Positions 1-8,175 of a stretch of 64,000 nt of DNA are shown here, piece by piece. The position numbers and the translations under genes were made by a program. Positions within the stretch are counted from its first letter, which is position 1. Each line of letters begins with the position of its first letter. The notes below the pieces were generated by a model that was not told the origin of the DNA, did not search any database, and saw only the letters and a list, made by a program, of their open reading frames with translations. Source of the stretch: Lachnospiraceae bacterium (GTDB lineage Bacteria; Bacillota; Clostridia; Lachnospirales; Lachnospiraceae); assembly GCA_024681795.1 (NCBI GenBank), contig JAILAD010000063.1, forward strand, positions 19,250 through 83,249, given 5' to 3'.

Positions 1-1155
1 TGTCTTGTTGTTTACGTTGTCGCCGTAATCCTCGATGATGGAGGTAAGAACGCCTTCGTCCATGGTCATGGTCTTAAGGATTTCAGCTGCGGTAGCTGCA
101 TTATCAGTCTTCTCAGCTACACATACCCAAGTACCGCCCCAGAAATGAGCCTGAGGTCCCTGGCAAAGTGCCCAACCGCCTCTATCAGCGATGGAGTCAC
201 CGGATCCAGCCTGCATACAGAAATCGAAGTACCAAGCGGGTCCAAATACGCAGAAGGAAATGTTCTTCTGGAAGTCTTCGTTGGTATCCCAAAGTCCGAA
301 TGTACCGGTCTGCTCTGCGTCTACCATTTCCTTGGACATATCAATCCACTTCTGGATGTTAGCATCTACGTTGATTTTGTTGTCCTTAACCCAAGGAGTG
401 GTAACGTTGTTGGAGAATACACGATAGGAAGTAGCTGCACAAGGAGTCATCTTGTATCCAGCTTCTTTCATCTGAGCTGCAACGTCCTGCCACTTATCCC
501 AATCGGAAACAAGTGCCTGAACTTCATCGGGATCGTCAGTTCCAAGAACTTCCTTAGCGATGTCACGGTTGTAAATCATACCAGCACCGCAGGTCTGCCA
601 AGAAGAACCATAAAGAACGCCGTCGGTTGTAACAACCTGCTGAGTATATGCATACTGATCAGCGATATCAGCATCGGTAATTCCAAGATCACCAAGAGGC
701 TTAGCAACACCGGGAACGGTGTACTTTCCAGCGTAGTCAGCTTCTACTAAGAAGATATCTACGTCAGCGCTGTCATCAAGAAGGTCAGCATCAAGTGCGT
801 TCTGATATGCACCGTTATCGGAAGGAGTAACAATCCATTCTACAGGAAGGTCGCCAATGTGACCATGGTTAGGATCGCTCTCGGAATCCTGAGTATAACC
901 AGGCATTAAGTTGATTACACGAGTCTGCCACTCATCGTTCCAGCACTCGATAGTAAGTTTGTCGCCGGTATCCTCTAATACTACTTCTTCGCCGCCGCCT
1001 ACGCTACCCGGCTCAACTTCGCTGGTAACAGGTGCTACTTCGCTGGTAGCAGGAGCTACTTCGCTGCTAACTGCGGGGGTGCTTCCGGTACAGCCTGCAA
1101 GTAAAGCTGCAACCATTGCTGTGGATAACATTACACTTAATAATTTCTTTTTCAC
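1..1155 (-). CDS. Sugar ABC transporter substrate-binding lipoprotein (3' end outside window)
   Basis: The first 385 codons of a minus-strand gene that runs off the left edge. It starts at a GTG with a strong RBS (AGAGGAGG, about 1166-1174). The N-terminus is a lipoprotein signal: KKK, a hydrophobic stretch, then the lipobox LAGC with Cys22. A Ser/Thr/Val/Pro linker follows, with SEVAP-like units repeated three times (about residues 30-46), and then a family 1-type extracellular solute-binding fold (LTIECWNDEW near residue 65). The family delivers sugars or oligosaccharides to a membrane permease. Its divergent position next to cellobiose phosphorylase suggests a cellodextrin or related ligand, which is inference. 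Permease genes would be expected beyond the left edge. Confidence 0.88.
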   Translation of the reverse strand, partial: MKKKLLSVMLSTAMVAALLAGCTGSTPAVSSEVAPATSEVAPVTSEVEPGSVGGGEEVVLEDTGDKLTIECWNDEWQTRVINLMPGYTQDSESDPNHGHIGDLPVEWIVTPSDNGAYQNALDADLLDDSADVDIFLVEADYAGKYTVPGVAKPLGDLGITDADIADQYAYTQQVVTTDGVLYGSSWQTCGAGMIYNRDIAKEVLGTDDPDEVQALVSDWDKWQDVAAQMKEAGYKMTPCAATSYRVFSNNVTTPWVKDNKINVDANIQKWIDMSKEMVDAEQTGTFGLWDTNEDFQKNISFCVFGPAWYFDFCMQAGSGDSIADRGGWALCQGPQAHFWGGTWVCVAEKTDNAATAAEILKTMTMDEGVLTSIIEDYGDNVNNKT

Positions 1156-1244
1156 TTTTAATTTTCCTCCTCTATTATTTAGTGTAGTGAATAGTTTCTG
1201 CCGACGTAAAAAAGGATATTCCCCTTTTCCGTGTCAGCAAGGTC

Positions 1245-1273
1245 ATTATATATCACATTATCCATAATGACAA
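1245..1273 (-). promoter_or_regulatory. Promoter of the sugar-binding lipoprotein gene
   Basis: On the minus strand, TTGTCA (1268-1273) and a perfect TATAAT (1245-1250) are separated by 17 bases. The predicted start is near 1238, giving a leader of about 80 bases. Close to the predicted 5' end the leader contains a small hairpin (AAAAGG/CCTTTT, 1210-1228) followed by U residues, which could stabilise or attenuate the message. Confidence 0.7.
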
Positions 1274-1328
1274 TAGTTTTTCTGTGATTTTTGTCCAAAA
1301 AAAGCAAATTTAGTAAAAAACGATAAGG

Positions 1329-1371
1329 TTTTGTTCATTTTTTGTTCATATTTACTTCTTTTTTTGTTCAT
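1329..1371. repeat. Three helically phased direct repeats, TTTTGTTCAT
   Basis: The 10-mer TTTTGTTCAT occurs exactly at 1329-1338, 1340-1349 and 1362-1371, i.e. at 11- and 22-base steps, close to one and two DNA turns. The array lies in the 375-base gap between the divergent sugar-binding protein and cellobiose phosphorylase genes, 56 bases upstream of the -35 box of the former. It has the form of an activator binding array. The regulator is not in the window. The rest of the gap holds the two promoters and nothing else I can recognise. Confidence 0.5.
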
Positions 1372-1437
1372 AAACCTTTTACAATACCTTCATTTTTTTC
1401 TATTCTGTTAACAATATGCCAAGCTGCCTTCCTTGTC

Positions 1438-1467
1438 TTGCTTTTCTTCTTCTTTTTATAGTATAAT
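1438..1467 (+). promoter_or_regulatory. Promoter of cellobiose phosphorylase gene
   Basis: TTGCTT (1438-1443), an 18-base spacer and a perfect TATAAT (1462-1467). A second TATAAT at 1508-1513 lies too close to the start codon and lacks a good -35 box. The RBS of the gene is AAGGAG, about 10 bases before the ATG at 1531. Confidence 0.6.
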
Positions 1468-1530
1468 TCTAAATACGAACGGTCTCTTGGAAAAGGGGCA
1501 AAAATACTATAATGATAAGGAGAAACAGGT

Positions 1531-4014
1531 ATGAAATTCGGTTTTTTTGATGATGCCAACAGAGAATATGTCATCACCACTCCAAGAACCCCGTATCCGT
1601 GGATTAACTATCTGGGTACCCAGGGTTTCTTTTCACTGATCTCAAACACTGCAGGCGGTTATTCTTTCTATAAAGATGCTCGTCTGCGCAGAATCACCCG
1701 TTATCGTTACAACAACGTTCCCATTGATATGGGCGGACGTTATTTCTATATAAATGATAACGGAACCATTTGGAATCCCGGCTGGTCACCCGTAAAGACG
1801 GAGCTTGACGAGTATGAATGCCGCCACGGTATGGGATATACCAAAATCACCGGCAAGAAGAACGATCTGAAAGTAAACGTTACGTTCTTCGTTCCCCAGG
1901 ATTATGACGGAGAAGTTCAGCAGGTTGTACTTACCAACGAAGGCTCCGCAGAGAAGTCTTTCTCACTCTTCTCTTTTGCAGAGTGGTGCCTCTGGGATGC
2001 GCAGGATGACTCCAATAACTTCCAGCGTAACTTCTCAACCGGTCGTGTTGAGGTAGATGGTTCCGTACTTTATCACAAGACAGAGTACAGAGACCGCCGC
2101 AATCATTTTGCTTTCTATTCCGTTAACGATACCATTGACGGATATGATACCGACAGAGATTCCTTTATCGGTCTTTACAACGGATTCAACAATCCCGAAG
2201 CCGTACTTGCAAATAAGGCAACCAATTCCTTTGCAGACGGCTGGGCTCCGATTGCTTCCCATTATAAAAAGATTACCCTCGCTCCCGGCGAAACCAAGAC
2301 CCTGGTATTCATTCTCGGCTACGTTGAGATGCCCGTGGACCAGAAATTCGAAGCTGACGGCAAGACCATTAACAAGGTAAAAGCCAAAGCAATGATTGAA
2401 AAATACAATACGCCCGAGAAATTCGAAGCAGGCATGAAAGAACTTAAGGCTTACTGGGACAAGCTTCTCGGAATCTTTACCGTAGCTACTCCCGATGACA
2501 AGGTTGACCGCATGGTTAATATCTGGAACCAGTATCAGTGCATGGTTACCTTTAACCTTTCCCGTTCCGCTTCCTATTTTGAATCCGGTATCGGCCGTGG
2601 TATGGGCTTCCGTGATTCCAATCAGGACGTACTCGGATTCGTACATCAGATTCCCGACAGGGCAAAAGAGCGTATCATCGACATCGCTTCCACCCAGTTC
2701 CCGGACGGCGGATGCTATCATCAGTATTCTCCTCTTACCAAGAAGGGAAATGCGGATATCGGCGGCGACTTCTCCGACGATCCTTTATGGCTGATTCTTT
2801 CCGTTTCCGCCTATATTAAAGAAACAGGCGACTGGGGCATTCTTGACGTAATGACTCCTTATGATAATGATATGTCGGTTGCACAGCCGATGCTCGATCA
2901 CCTTAAGGTATCCTTCTATCGTATTGTAAATAATCTCGGACCTCACGGTCTTCCTCTTGCAATGCGTGCAGACTGGAACGACTGCATCAACTTATCCTGC
3001 TTCTCCGATACACCGGGTGAGTCCTTCCAGACTTATACCAATCCGAAGTTTGCCGCAGAAGGCGGTTATTCCAAGGTTGCTGAGTCCGTAATGGTTGCCG
3101 CACTCTTCACCTATGCAGGCCCGAACTATGTTGAGATTTTGAAACATCTCGGCAAAGATGATGAGGCAAAGGCTGCTCAGGATGAAATCGACAAGATGAA
3201 GAAAAACATCATGGAATCCGCATGGGACGGAGACTGGTTCCTTCGTGCATATGATGCTAACGGCGAGAAGATGGGCTCCAAAGAATGCGAAGAAGGCCAG
3301 ATCTTCATCGAGCCTCAGGGCTTCGCAATCATGTCCGACGTAGGCAAGGATCAGGGTACTGCACTTAAGACACTTGCAGCAATTGATGAAAGACTGAATA
3401 CCAAATACGGTCTCGTTCTTAACAACCCTGCATTTACAAAGTACTACATTCAGTACGGTGAGATTTCCACCTATCCCGGCGGATATAAAGAAAATGCCGG
3501 AATTTTCACCCACAACAATGCATGGATTATCTGTGCAGCCGCTTATGCAGGACAGGGCGATCAGGCATTCAAATATTATTCCGAAATTGCTCCCGCATTT
3601 ACGGAAGAAACCTCCGACATTCATAAGACCGAGCCTTATGTATACGGTCAGATGATCGGCGGTAAAGATGCAGGTGCCGATATCGGAAAGCCCGGCGATA
3701 ACTTCGGACAGGGCAAGAACTCCTGGCTTACCGGTACCGCAGCATGGAACATGGTAGCAATTTCCCAGTACATTCTGGGTGTACAGCCCGACTTTGACGG
3801 ACTGAAGGTTGATCCTTCTATTCCTCACGAGTGGGACGGCTTTACCGCTACTCGTAAGTTCCGCGGTGCTACTTACAACATCACCATCAAGAACCCGAAC
3901 CATGTATGCAAGGGTGTTGCTTCCCTCGAAGTTGACGGTGAGAAAATTGACAGCTGCGTAATTCCTTACGTAGCAGGAAAGACCGATATCAACGTAGTTG
4001 TTACCATGGGTTAA
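1531..4014 (+). CDS. cbp: Cellobiose phosphorylase (GH94)
   Basis: Cytosolic enzyme that splits cellobiose with phosphate to glucose 1-phosphate and glucose, saving one ATP per disaccharide. The 827-residue length fits the family. The N-terminus ([16 protein letters not shown]) is almost the same as clostridial cellobiose phosphorylases as I remember them, followed by the GH94 beta-sandwich and (alpha/alpha)6 catalytic domain. The motif RADWNDC near residues 480-485 carries the likely general acid Asp484. Cellodextrin phosphorylases are longer (about 980), so cellobiose is the likelier substrate. A terminator closes the transcript. Codon use is rich in GCA, TCC and ATC, as expected of a well-expressed gene. 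Confidence 0.95.
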   Translation: MKFGFFDDANREYVITTPRTPYPWINYLGTQGFFSLISNTAGGYSFYKDARLRRITRYRYNNVPIDMGGRYFYINDNGTIWNPGWSPVKTELDEYECRHGMGYTKITGKKNDLKVNVTFFVPQDYDGEVQQVVLTNEGSAEKSFSLFSFAEWCLWDAQDDSNNFQRNFSTGRVEVDGSVLYHKTEYRDRRNHFAFYSVNDTIDGYDTDRDSFIGLYNGFNNPEAVLANKATNSFADGWAPIASHYKKITLAPGETKTLVFILGYVEMPVDQKFEADGKTINKVKAKAMIEKYNTPEKFEAGMKELKAYWDKLLGIFTVATPDDKVDRMVNIWNQYQCMVTFNLSRSASYFESGIGRGMGFRDSNQDVLGFVHQIPDRAKERIIDIASTQFPDGGCYHQYSPLTKKGNADIGGDFSDDPLWLILSVSAYIKETGDWGILDVMTPYDNDMSVAQPMLDHLKVSFYRIVNNLGPHGLPLAMRADWNDCINLSCFSDTPGESFQTYTNPKFAAEGGYSKVAESVMVAALFTYAGPNYVEILKHLGKDDEAKAAQDEIDKMKKNIMESAWDGDWFLRAYDANGEKMGSKECEEGQIFIEPQGFAIMSDVGKDQGTALKTLAAIDERLNTKYGLVLNNPAFTKYYIQYGEISTYPGGYKENAGIFTHNNAWIICAAAYAGQGDQAFKYYSEIAPAFTEETSDIHKTEPYVYGQMIGGKDAGADIGKPGDNFGQGKNSWLTGTAAWNMVAISQYILGVQPDFDGLKVDPSIPHEWDGFTATRKFRGATYNITIKNPNHVCKGVASLEVDGEKIDSCVIPYVAGKTDINVVVTMG

Positions 4015-4060
4015 TTCCCCATTACCACAGTCGAAATACAAAAATCGGATAGGATTTTAT

Positions 4061-4089
4061 GGGCTGCCTCCACCGAGACAGCCCTTTTT
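4061..4089 (+). terminator. Rho-independent terminator after cellobiose phosphorylase
   Basis: Stem GGGCTG (4061-4066) with CAGCCC (4079-4084), followed by TTTTT (4085-4089). It lies 46 bases after the phosphorylase stop codon and just before the RBS of the YitT gene, which therefore needs its own promoter or read-through. Confidence 0.75.
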
Positions 4090-4104
4090 GATAAGGAGGC
4101 TGCC

Positions 4105-5034
4105 ATGGCCAAAAAAGAGAAACGCCCCAAAGTGGTTGATTTAAAGCATCCCGAAAAGACAGTCAAAAAAAATCTGCGAAAAATGAAAGGTAATCTTGTC
4201 TGGCGGATTATCGCCGTTTCGCTGGCTTCCCTTTTGATGGCCCTTAACATCAATACCTTTGTACACACCGGCGAGCTGCTCCCGGGCGGAGCAAGCGGAC
4301 TGACACTTTTAATTCAGGAAATATTCGCCAAATTTCTCAACGTAAAACTGCCGTATACCCTGATTAACATCCTGATTAATTCCGTTCCCGTATATATCGG
4401 TTTCCGTTTTATCGGGAAAAAATTTACGGCACTCTCCTGCTGGGTCATCCTGTTAACGGGTGTTCTCGCCGATCTGCTGCCGCCCTATATCGTAACCCGC
4501 GATATTCTGTTAATCAGTATTTTCGGCGGATTGATTAACGGAATCGCCATCAGCATGTGCCTTTTGGTGGATTCCACGACGGGAGGCACCGATTTTATCT
4601 CCATCTTTTTATCGGAACGTCGCGGGGTGGATTCCTTCAACATCACACTTATGATTAATGCGGCAATCCTGCTCGCTGCGGGATTCCTGTTCGGCTGGGA
4701 CAAAGCACTTTATTCCATTATTTTCCAGTTCTGCTCCACCCTGATGGTCCGGATTCTTTACAGAAAATACCAGAAGGCCACCCTTTTCGTGGTGACAAAC
4801 AAACCGAAGGAGGTCTGCGAGGCAATCTCCAAAATCTCCCATCACGGAGCCACCATTATCGAAGGCGAAGGTTCCTATGAACACTGTGAACGCAACGTGG
4901 TATATTCCGTAGTTTCCGGCTCTGAATCCGGAAGGGTGATTTCCGTGGTTAAGGAAGCCGATCCGGAAGCATTTGTAAACGTCTTAAAAACGGAACGTGT
5001 ACTGGGGCGTTTTTACCAGCCCCCCGCGGACTGA
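4105..5034 (+). CDS. YitT family membrane protein (DUF161 + DUF2179)
   Basis: A 309-residue protein starting at an ATG with RBS AAGGAGG (4093-4099). After a basic cytoplasmic N-terminus (about 35 residues) come five or six hydrophobic segments typical of YitT, including the conserved GGASGLTLL stretch (about residues 57-65) and STTGGTDFI (about 154-162). The C-terminal 80 residues form a soluble DUF2179 domain (TNKPKEVCEAISKI...GEGSY). The function of this widespread Firmicutes family is poorly known; some members affect oxidative or competence phenotypes, and nothing here settles a substrate. It stands alone between a terminator and the cysK promoter. Confidence 0.9.
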   Translation: MAKKEKRPKVVDLKHPEKTVKKNLRKMKGNLVWRIIAVSLASLLMALNINTFVHTGELLPGGASGLTLLIQEIFAKFLNVKLPYTLINILINSVPVYIGFRFIGKKFTALSCWVILLTGVLADLLPPYIVTRDILLISIFGGLINGIAISMCLLVDSTTGGTDFISIFLSERRGVDSFNITLMINAAILLAAGFLFGWDKALYSIIFQFCSTLMVRILYRKYQKATLFVVTNKPKEVCEAISKISHHGATIIEGEGSYEHCERNVVYSVVSGSESGRVISVVKEADPEAFVNVLKTERVLGRFYQPPAD

Positions 5035-5042
5035 GTTTTCCT

Positions 5043-5071
5043 TTGCAAACTTTGTTTTTCTGTATTAAAAT
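5043..5071 (+). promoter_or_regulatory. Promoter of cysK
   Basis: TTGCAA (5043-5048), 17 bases, TAAAAT (5066-5071). The leader of about 70 bases is AT-rich. I see no T-box or S-box elements in it. Confidence 0.6.
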
Positions 5072-5145
5072 GAATATGTTTGTTTTTTATAAAATGATTA
5101 TGTTATTTTATCCGAATAAATAAATATAACGGAACGAGGTTAAAA

Positions 5146-6051
5146 ATGTACTACGACAACGTAATTGATTTAATCGGCAATACCCCCCTGATTTCCCTGG
5201 AAAAAACAATGGGAATTCCCCTTTTTGCAAAAGCGGAATTCTTAAATCCCGGCGGTAGCATCAAGGACCGGATTGCCAAAAACATGCTTGAGCAGGCAGA
5301 AAAAGACGGAAAATTAAAGCCCGGAATGACCATTATCGAACCCACGTCCGGAAATACCGGAATCGGACTCGCCTTCTGTGGTGTCAGAAAGGGATATAAA
5401 GTCATCATCGTAATGCCTGAAAATATGAGTGAAGAACGAAAAAAAGTCATTAAGGCCTTCGGCGCGGAGCTGGTGCTGACACCCGCGGAGTTATCCGTTG
5501 ACGGTGCCGTAAGGGAAGCGGAAAGAATCGCTTCAACAGGCGATAATTATTTTGTTCCCCAGCAGTTCGTCAATCCCGCAAATCCGGCCGCACATTATAA
5601 CGGAACGGCACCGGAATTGTGCGAGCAGCTTGGCAGAAAAATCGACATCTATGTTTCCGGCATCGGTTCCGGAGGAACCCTGCAGGGAATTGCAAAATAT
5701 ATTCTGGATCACAACAACCCGGACTGCAAAATCGTGGCAGTTGAACCGAAAGGTGTTTCCGCACTGCTCGGCGATGAACCGGGACTTCATCAGATTCAGG
5801 GAATCGGCGACGGTTTCGTACCGGACGTATTGGACACCTCTTTAATTACCGACATCGTAACCGTAAGCGATGAAGATGCCATCAATACCGCCAGGGAACT
5901 TGCAAAGGAATACGGACTTTTAGTCGGTACTTCCTCCGGTGCCAATATCTGGGCCGCAAAGCAGATGGCGGAAAAATACGGACATGACAAAGTGATTGCC
6001 ACGGTTCTTCCGGATCGTGCAGAGAGATATTTCAGCACATCGTTGTTCTGA
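5146..6051 (+). CDS. cysK: Cysteine synthase A (O-acetylserine sulfhydrylase)
   Basis: PLP enzyme that makes cysteine from O-acetylserine and sulfide in the cytosol. The 301-residue length is normal. The PLP-lysine motif NPGGSIKDR places the Schiff-base lysine at Lys40. The substrate loop PTSGNTGIGLA (near residue 66) and the phosphate-binding GIGSGGT (near 172) are intact. The C-terminus LPDRAERYFSTSLF is typical of CysK. It is preceded by its own promoter and followed 13 bases later by a CYTH gene, so the two are probably cotranscribed up to the terminator at 6518. No serine acetyltransferase is nearby. Confidence 0.96.
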   Translation: MYYDNVIDLIGNTPLISLEKTMGIPLFAKAEFLNPGGSIKDRIAKNMLEQAEKDGKLKPGMTIIEPTSGNTGIGLAFCGVRKGYKVIIVMPENMSEERKKVIKAFGAELVLTPAELSVDGAVREAERIASTGDNYFVPQQFVNPANPAAHYNGTAPELCEQLGRKIDIYVSGIGSGGTLQGIAKYILDHNNPDCKIVAVEPKGVSALLGDEPGLHQIQGIGDGFVPDVLDTSLITDIVTVSDEDAINTARELAKEYGLLVGTSSGANIWAAKQMAEKYGHDKVIATVLPDRAERYFSTSLF

Positions 6052-6064
6052 AAGAGGCTGTAAT

Positions 6065-6511
6065 ATGGGAAAAGAAATCGAAAGAAAATTTCTGATTAAA
6101 AAGCTGCCGGACCGTCTGGAAGAGTATCCGTACCATGTTATGGAACAGGGATATTTAAATACGGCTCCCGTTGTGCGTGTCCGAAAAGAAGACGGGGATT
6201 ATTATCTGACCTACAAGGGAAAAGGCTTTATCGAACGGGAGGAATATAATCTTCCCCTGACGGAGGAAGCTTATCTTCACTTAATTCATAAAGCCGACGG
6301 TAAAATCATCCGAAAGAAACGCTACCTGATTCCGTACGAAAAATACACGATTGAGCTCGATCTCTTTGAGGAACCTTTTAAACCGCTGATTGTTGCGGAA
6401 GTGGAATTTTCTTCTCTCGAGGAAGCGAATGCTTTTATTCCGCCCGAATGGTTTTCAGAAGACGTCACCGGAGATTATCATTACTCGAATTCTTATTTAA
6501 GCCGTTCATAA
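6065..6511 (+). CDS. CYTH domain protein (triphosphate tunnel family)
   Basis: 148 residues. I start it at ATG 6065 because the signature MGKEIERKFLI sits exactly at the family's usual N-terminus; an upstream in-frame start would overlap cysK. The EIERKFL motif, alternating charged beta strands (VRVRKEDGDYYLTYKGKG) and acidic C-terminal strands (IELDLFEEPFKPLIVAEVEF) are those of CYTH/thiamine-triphosphatase-like enzymes, which bind metal and triphosphate inside a beta tunnel. Single-domain bacterial members often hydrolyse inorganic tripolyphosphate; the substrate here is not proven. It is the last gene of the cysK transcript. Confidence 0.88.
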   Translation: MGKEIERKFLIKKLPDRLEEYPYHVMEQGYLNTAPVVRVRKEDGDYYLTYKGKGFIEREEYNLPLTEEAYLHLIHKADGKIIRKKRYLIPYEKYTIELDLFEEPFKPLIVAEVEFSSLEEANAFIPPEWFSEDVTGDYHYSNSYLSRS

Positions 6512-6517
6512 AAGATA

Positions 6518-6548
6518 AAACGGAAGGCCTGATGCCTTCCGTTTTTTT
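6518..6548. terminator. Bidirectional terminator between the CYTH gene and malQ
   Basis: Stem AAACGGAAGGC (6518-6528) with GCCTTCCGTTT (6534-6544), flanked by A residues on the left and T residues on the right. It can terminate both the cysK-CYTH transcript and the convergent malQ transcript. Confidence 0.8.
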
Positions 6549-6583
6549 GACTTTTACTTATGCTATTATTGTTATTACTGTTA

Positions 6584-8092
6584 TTACAGTCTTCCGTAAA
6601 TTTTGGTAATTCTGCGGATTTCCTCCGCAAGTTCTTCCGTAAGATCTTCTTTTTTTACTCTCCACATCCAGTTTCCGCCGAGCGTGGACGGGGTATTCAT
6701 GCGGGCCGAATTATCAAGTCCCAGAAAATCCTGCATCGGAATAACCGCCGTATCCGATACGGACGAAAATGCCGCACGGATTAAATCCCAGTGAATATTC
6801 TTTGCGGAGCGGATGTTCAGATAATCCTTAACGATTTTCTTATATCCGGCCGGCAGTCCTTTATACCAGCCGACAGCCGTTTCGTTGTCGTGGGTTCCCG
6901 TATAAATCACACTGTTTGACGTAATGTTAAAGGGAATATAATCATTGTCCGGCTCCCCGTCAAACGCAAATTCCAGAATCTTCATTCCGGGATAACCGGT
7001 TTTTGCTATCATCTTCCGTACCGAATCCGTTAAGAATCCGAGATCTTCCGCAATCACCGCCTGCTTTCCGAGTGCCTTGTCAATTGCTTTGAAAAGTTCG
7101 ATTCCGGGACCCTTTACCCAGTCTCCGATCTCAGCGGTCTCGTTTCCGTATGGAATGGAATAATAGGAATCGAATCCGCGGAAGTGATCGATTCTGACCA
7201 CATCATACAGGCGGAAGCAATGTTTCATGCGGTTAATCCACCATTCATAGCCGGTCTTTTTGTGATATTCCCAGTCATAAAGCGGATTTCCCCAGAGTTG
7301 CCCGGTTTTTGCAAAATAATCGGGAGGGCATCCTGCCACACGCACCGGAAGGTACTCGTCATCAAGCTGAAACAGCTCGGGATTTGCCCATGCATCCGCA
7401 CTGTCGGCAGCAACATAAATCGGAATATCCCCGATAATTTCTATGCCTTTGTCATTCGCATATTTCTTTAATTTTTCCCACTGTAAAAAGAAATAATACT
7501 GACAAAAATACGTAAATTCCACTTCTTCGTGCAGACGCTTTGCTCCGGCATTTAACGCTTTCTTTTCACGACAGCGGATGCTCTTTTCCCAGCCGATAAA
7601 ACTTGCACCGTCTTCCTCTGCCTTAAAAGCCATAAAGAGCGCATAATCATAAAGCCAGGATTTTTCATTCTGAATAAATTTCTTAAATCCCGCACCGTTA
7701 CGGTCAAACCGGGAAAATGCCTTCCGAAGAAGCGGCATTTTTCCGAAATAGATTTTTTCGTAGTTTACGGCGGTATTTACCCGTTCTTTCTTCCTGCTGC
7801 CCGGAACCTTCACGATATCACAAAGGTCTGCCCTGTCGCACTCTTCCTTTGTAAGAAGGCCTTCCCTGATCAGCATTTCCAGATCGATATAATAGGGATT
7901 TCCGGCGAATGTGGAAAACGACTGATAGGGAGAATCTCCGTACCCGGTCGGTCCGAGCGGTAAAATCTGCCAGTAACGCTGTCCCGCCGCATCCAGAAAA
8001 TCCACGAAATCATAAGCTTCCTTTCCGAAGCTTCCGATCCCGTAATTTCCGGGTAAACTGCTGATTGCAAGTAAAATTCCGCTTTTTCGCAT
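6584..8092 (-). CDS. malQ: 4-alpha-glucanotransferase (amylomaltase, GH77)
   Basis: 502 residues, the normal length for a Gram-positive MalQ. It disproportionates maltodextrins, moving alpha-1,4-glucan units and releasing glucose, and feeds longer chains to glycogen phosphorylase. Visible motifs: the N-terminal RKSGILLAISSLPGNYGIG, the nucleophile region VRIDHFRGF, the acid/base VIAEDLGFL and the third acid in GTHDNETAVGW. Start at ATG 8092 with an AGGAA upstream. It lies downstream of a lipoprotein gene and glgP on the same strand, so glgP-lipoprotein-malQ may be one transcript ending at 6518-6548. Confidence 0.95.
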   Translation of the reverse strand: MRKSGILLAISSLPGNYGIGSFGKEAYDFVDFLDAAGQRYWQILPLGPTGYGDSPYQSFSTFAGNPYYIDLEMLIREGLLTKEECDRADLCDIVKVPGSRKKERVNTAVNYEKIYFGKMPLLRKAFSRFDRNGAGFKKFIQNEKSWLYDYALFMAFKAEEDGASFIGWEKSIRCREKKALNAGAKRLHEEVEFTYFCQYYFFLQWEKLKKYANDKGIEIIGDIPIYVAADSADAWANPELFQLDDEYLPVRVAGCPPDYFAKTGQLWGNPLYDWEYHKKTGYEWWINRMKHCFRLYDVVRIDHFRGFDSYYSIPYGNETAEIGDWVKGPGIELFKAIDKALGKQAVIAEDLGFLTDSVRKMIAKTGYPGMKILEFAFDGEPDNDYIPFNITSNSVIYTGTHDNETAVGWYKGLPAGYKKIVKDYLNIRSAKNIHWDLIRAAFSSVSDTAVIPMQDFLGLDNSARMNTPSTLGGNWMWRVKKEDLTEELAEEIRRITKIYGRL

Positions 8093-8102
8093 TCGTTTCG
8101 AT

Positions 8103-8175
8103 TCCTGTTCTTACTTTTCCCTGTTCCTGTTTTTCCCTGTTCTTACTTTTCTCTGTCCCGGGTTTTCTCTGTCTT
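8103..8175. repeat. Degenerate pyrimidine-rich tandem repeat between malQ and the lipoprotein gene
   Basis: The plus strand shows repeated CTGTTCTTACTTTTCC-like units (CTGTTCTTACTTTT at about 8106 and 8140, with intervening CTGTTCCTGTTTT and CTCTGTC copies). The repetition is imperfect and noncoding. Similar decaying short-unit repeats lie in other intergenic gaps of this window. Confidence 0.5.

Noticed and set aside
145..1267. Open frames on the plus strand of the first kilobase
   Set aside because: They are antisense to the minus-strand sugar-binding lipoprotein gene, which has the lipobox, strong RBS and a homogeneous family-like protein.
2992..4041. A 349-codon minus-strand frame inside cellobiose phosphorylase
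   Set aside because: It is antisense to a highly conserved GH94 coding region and has no RBS or recognisable protein features.
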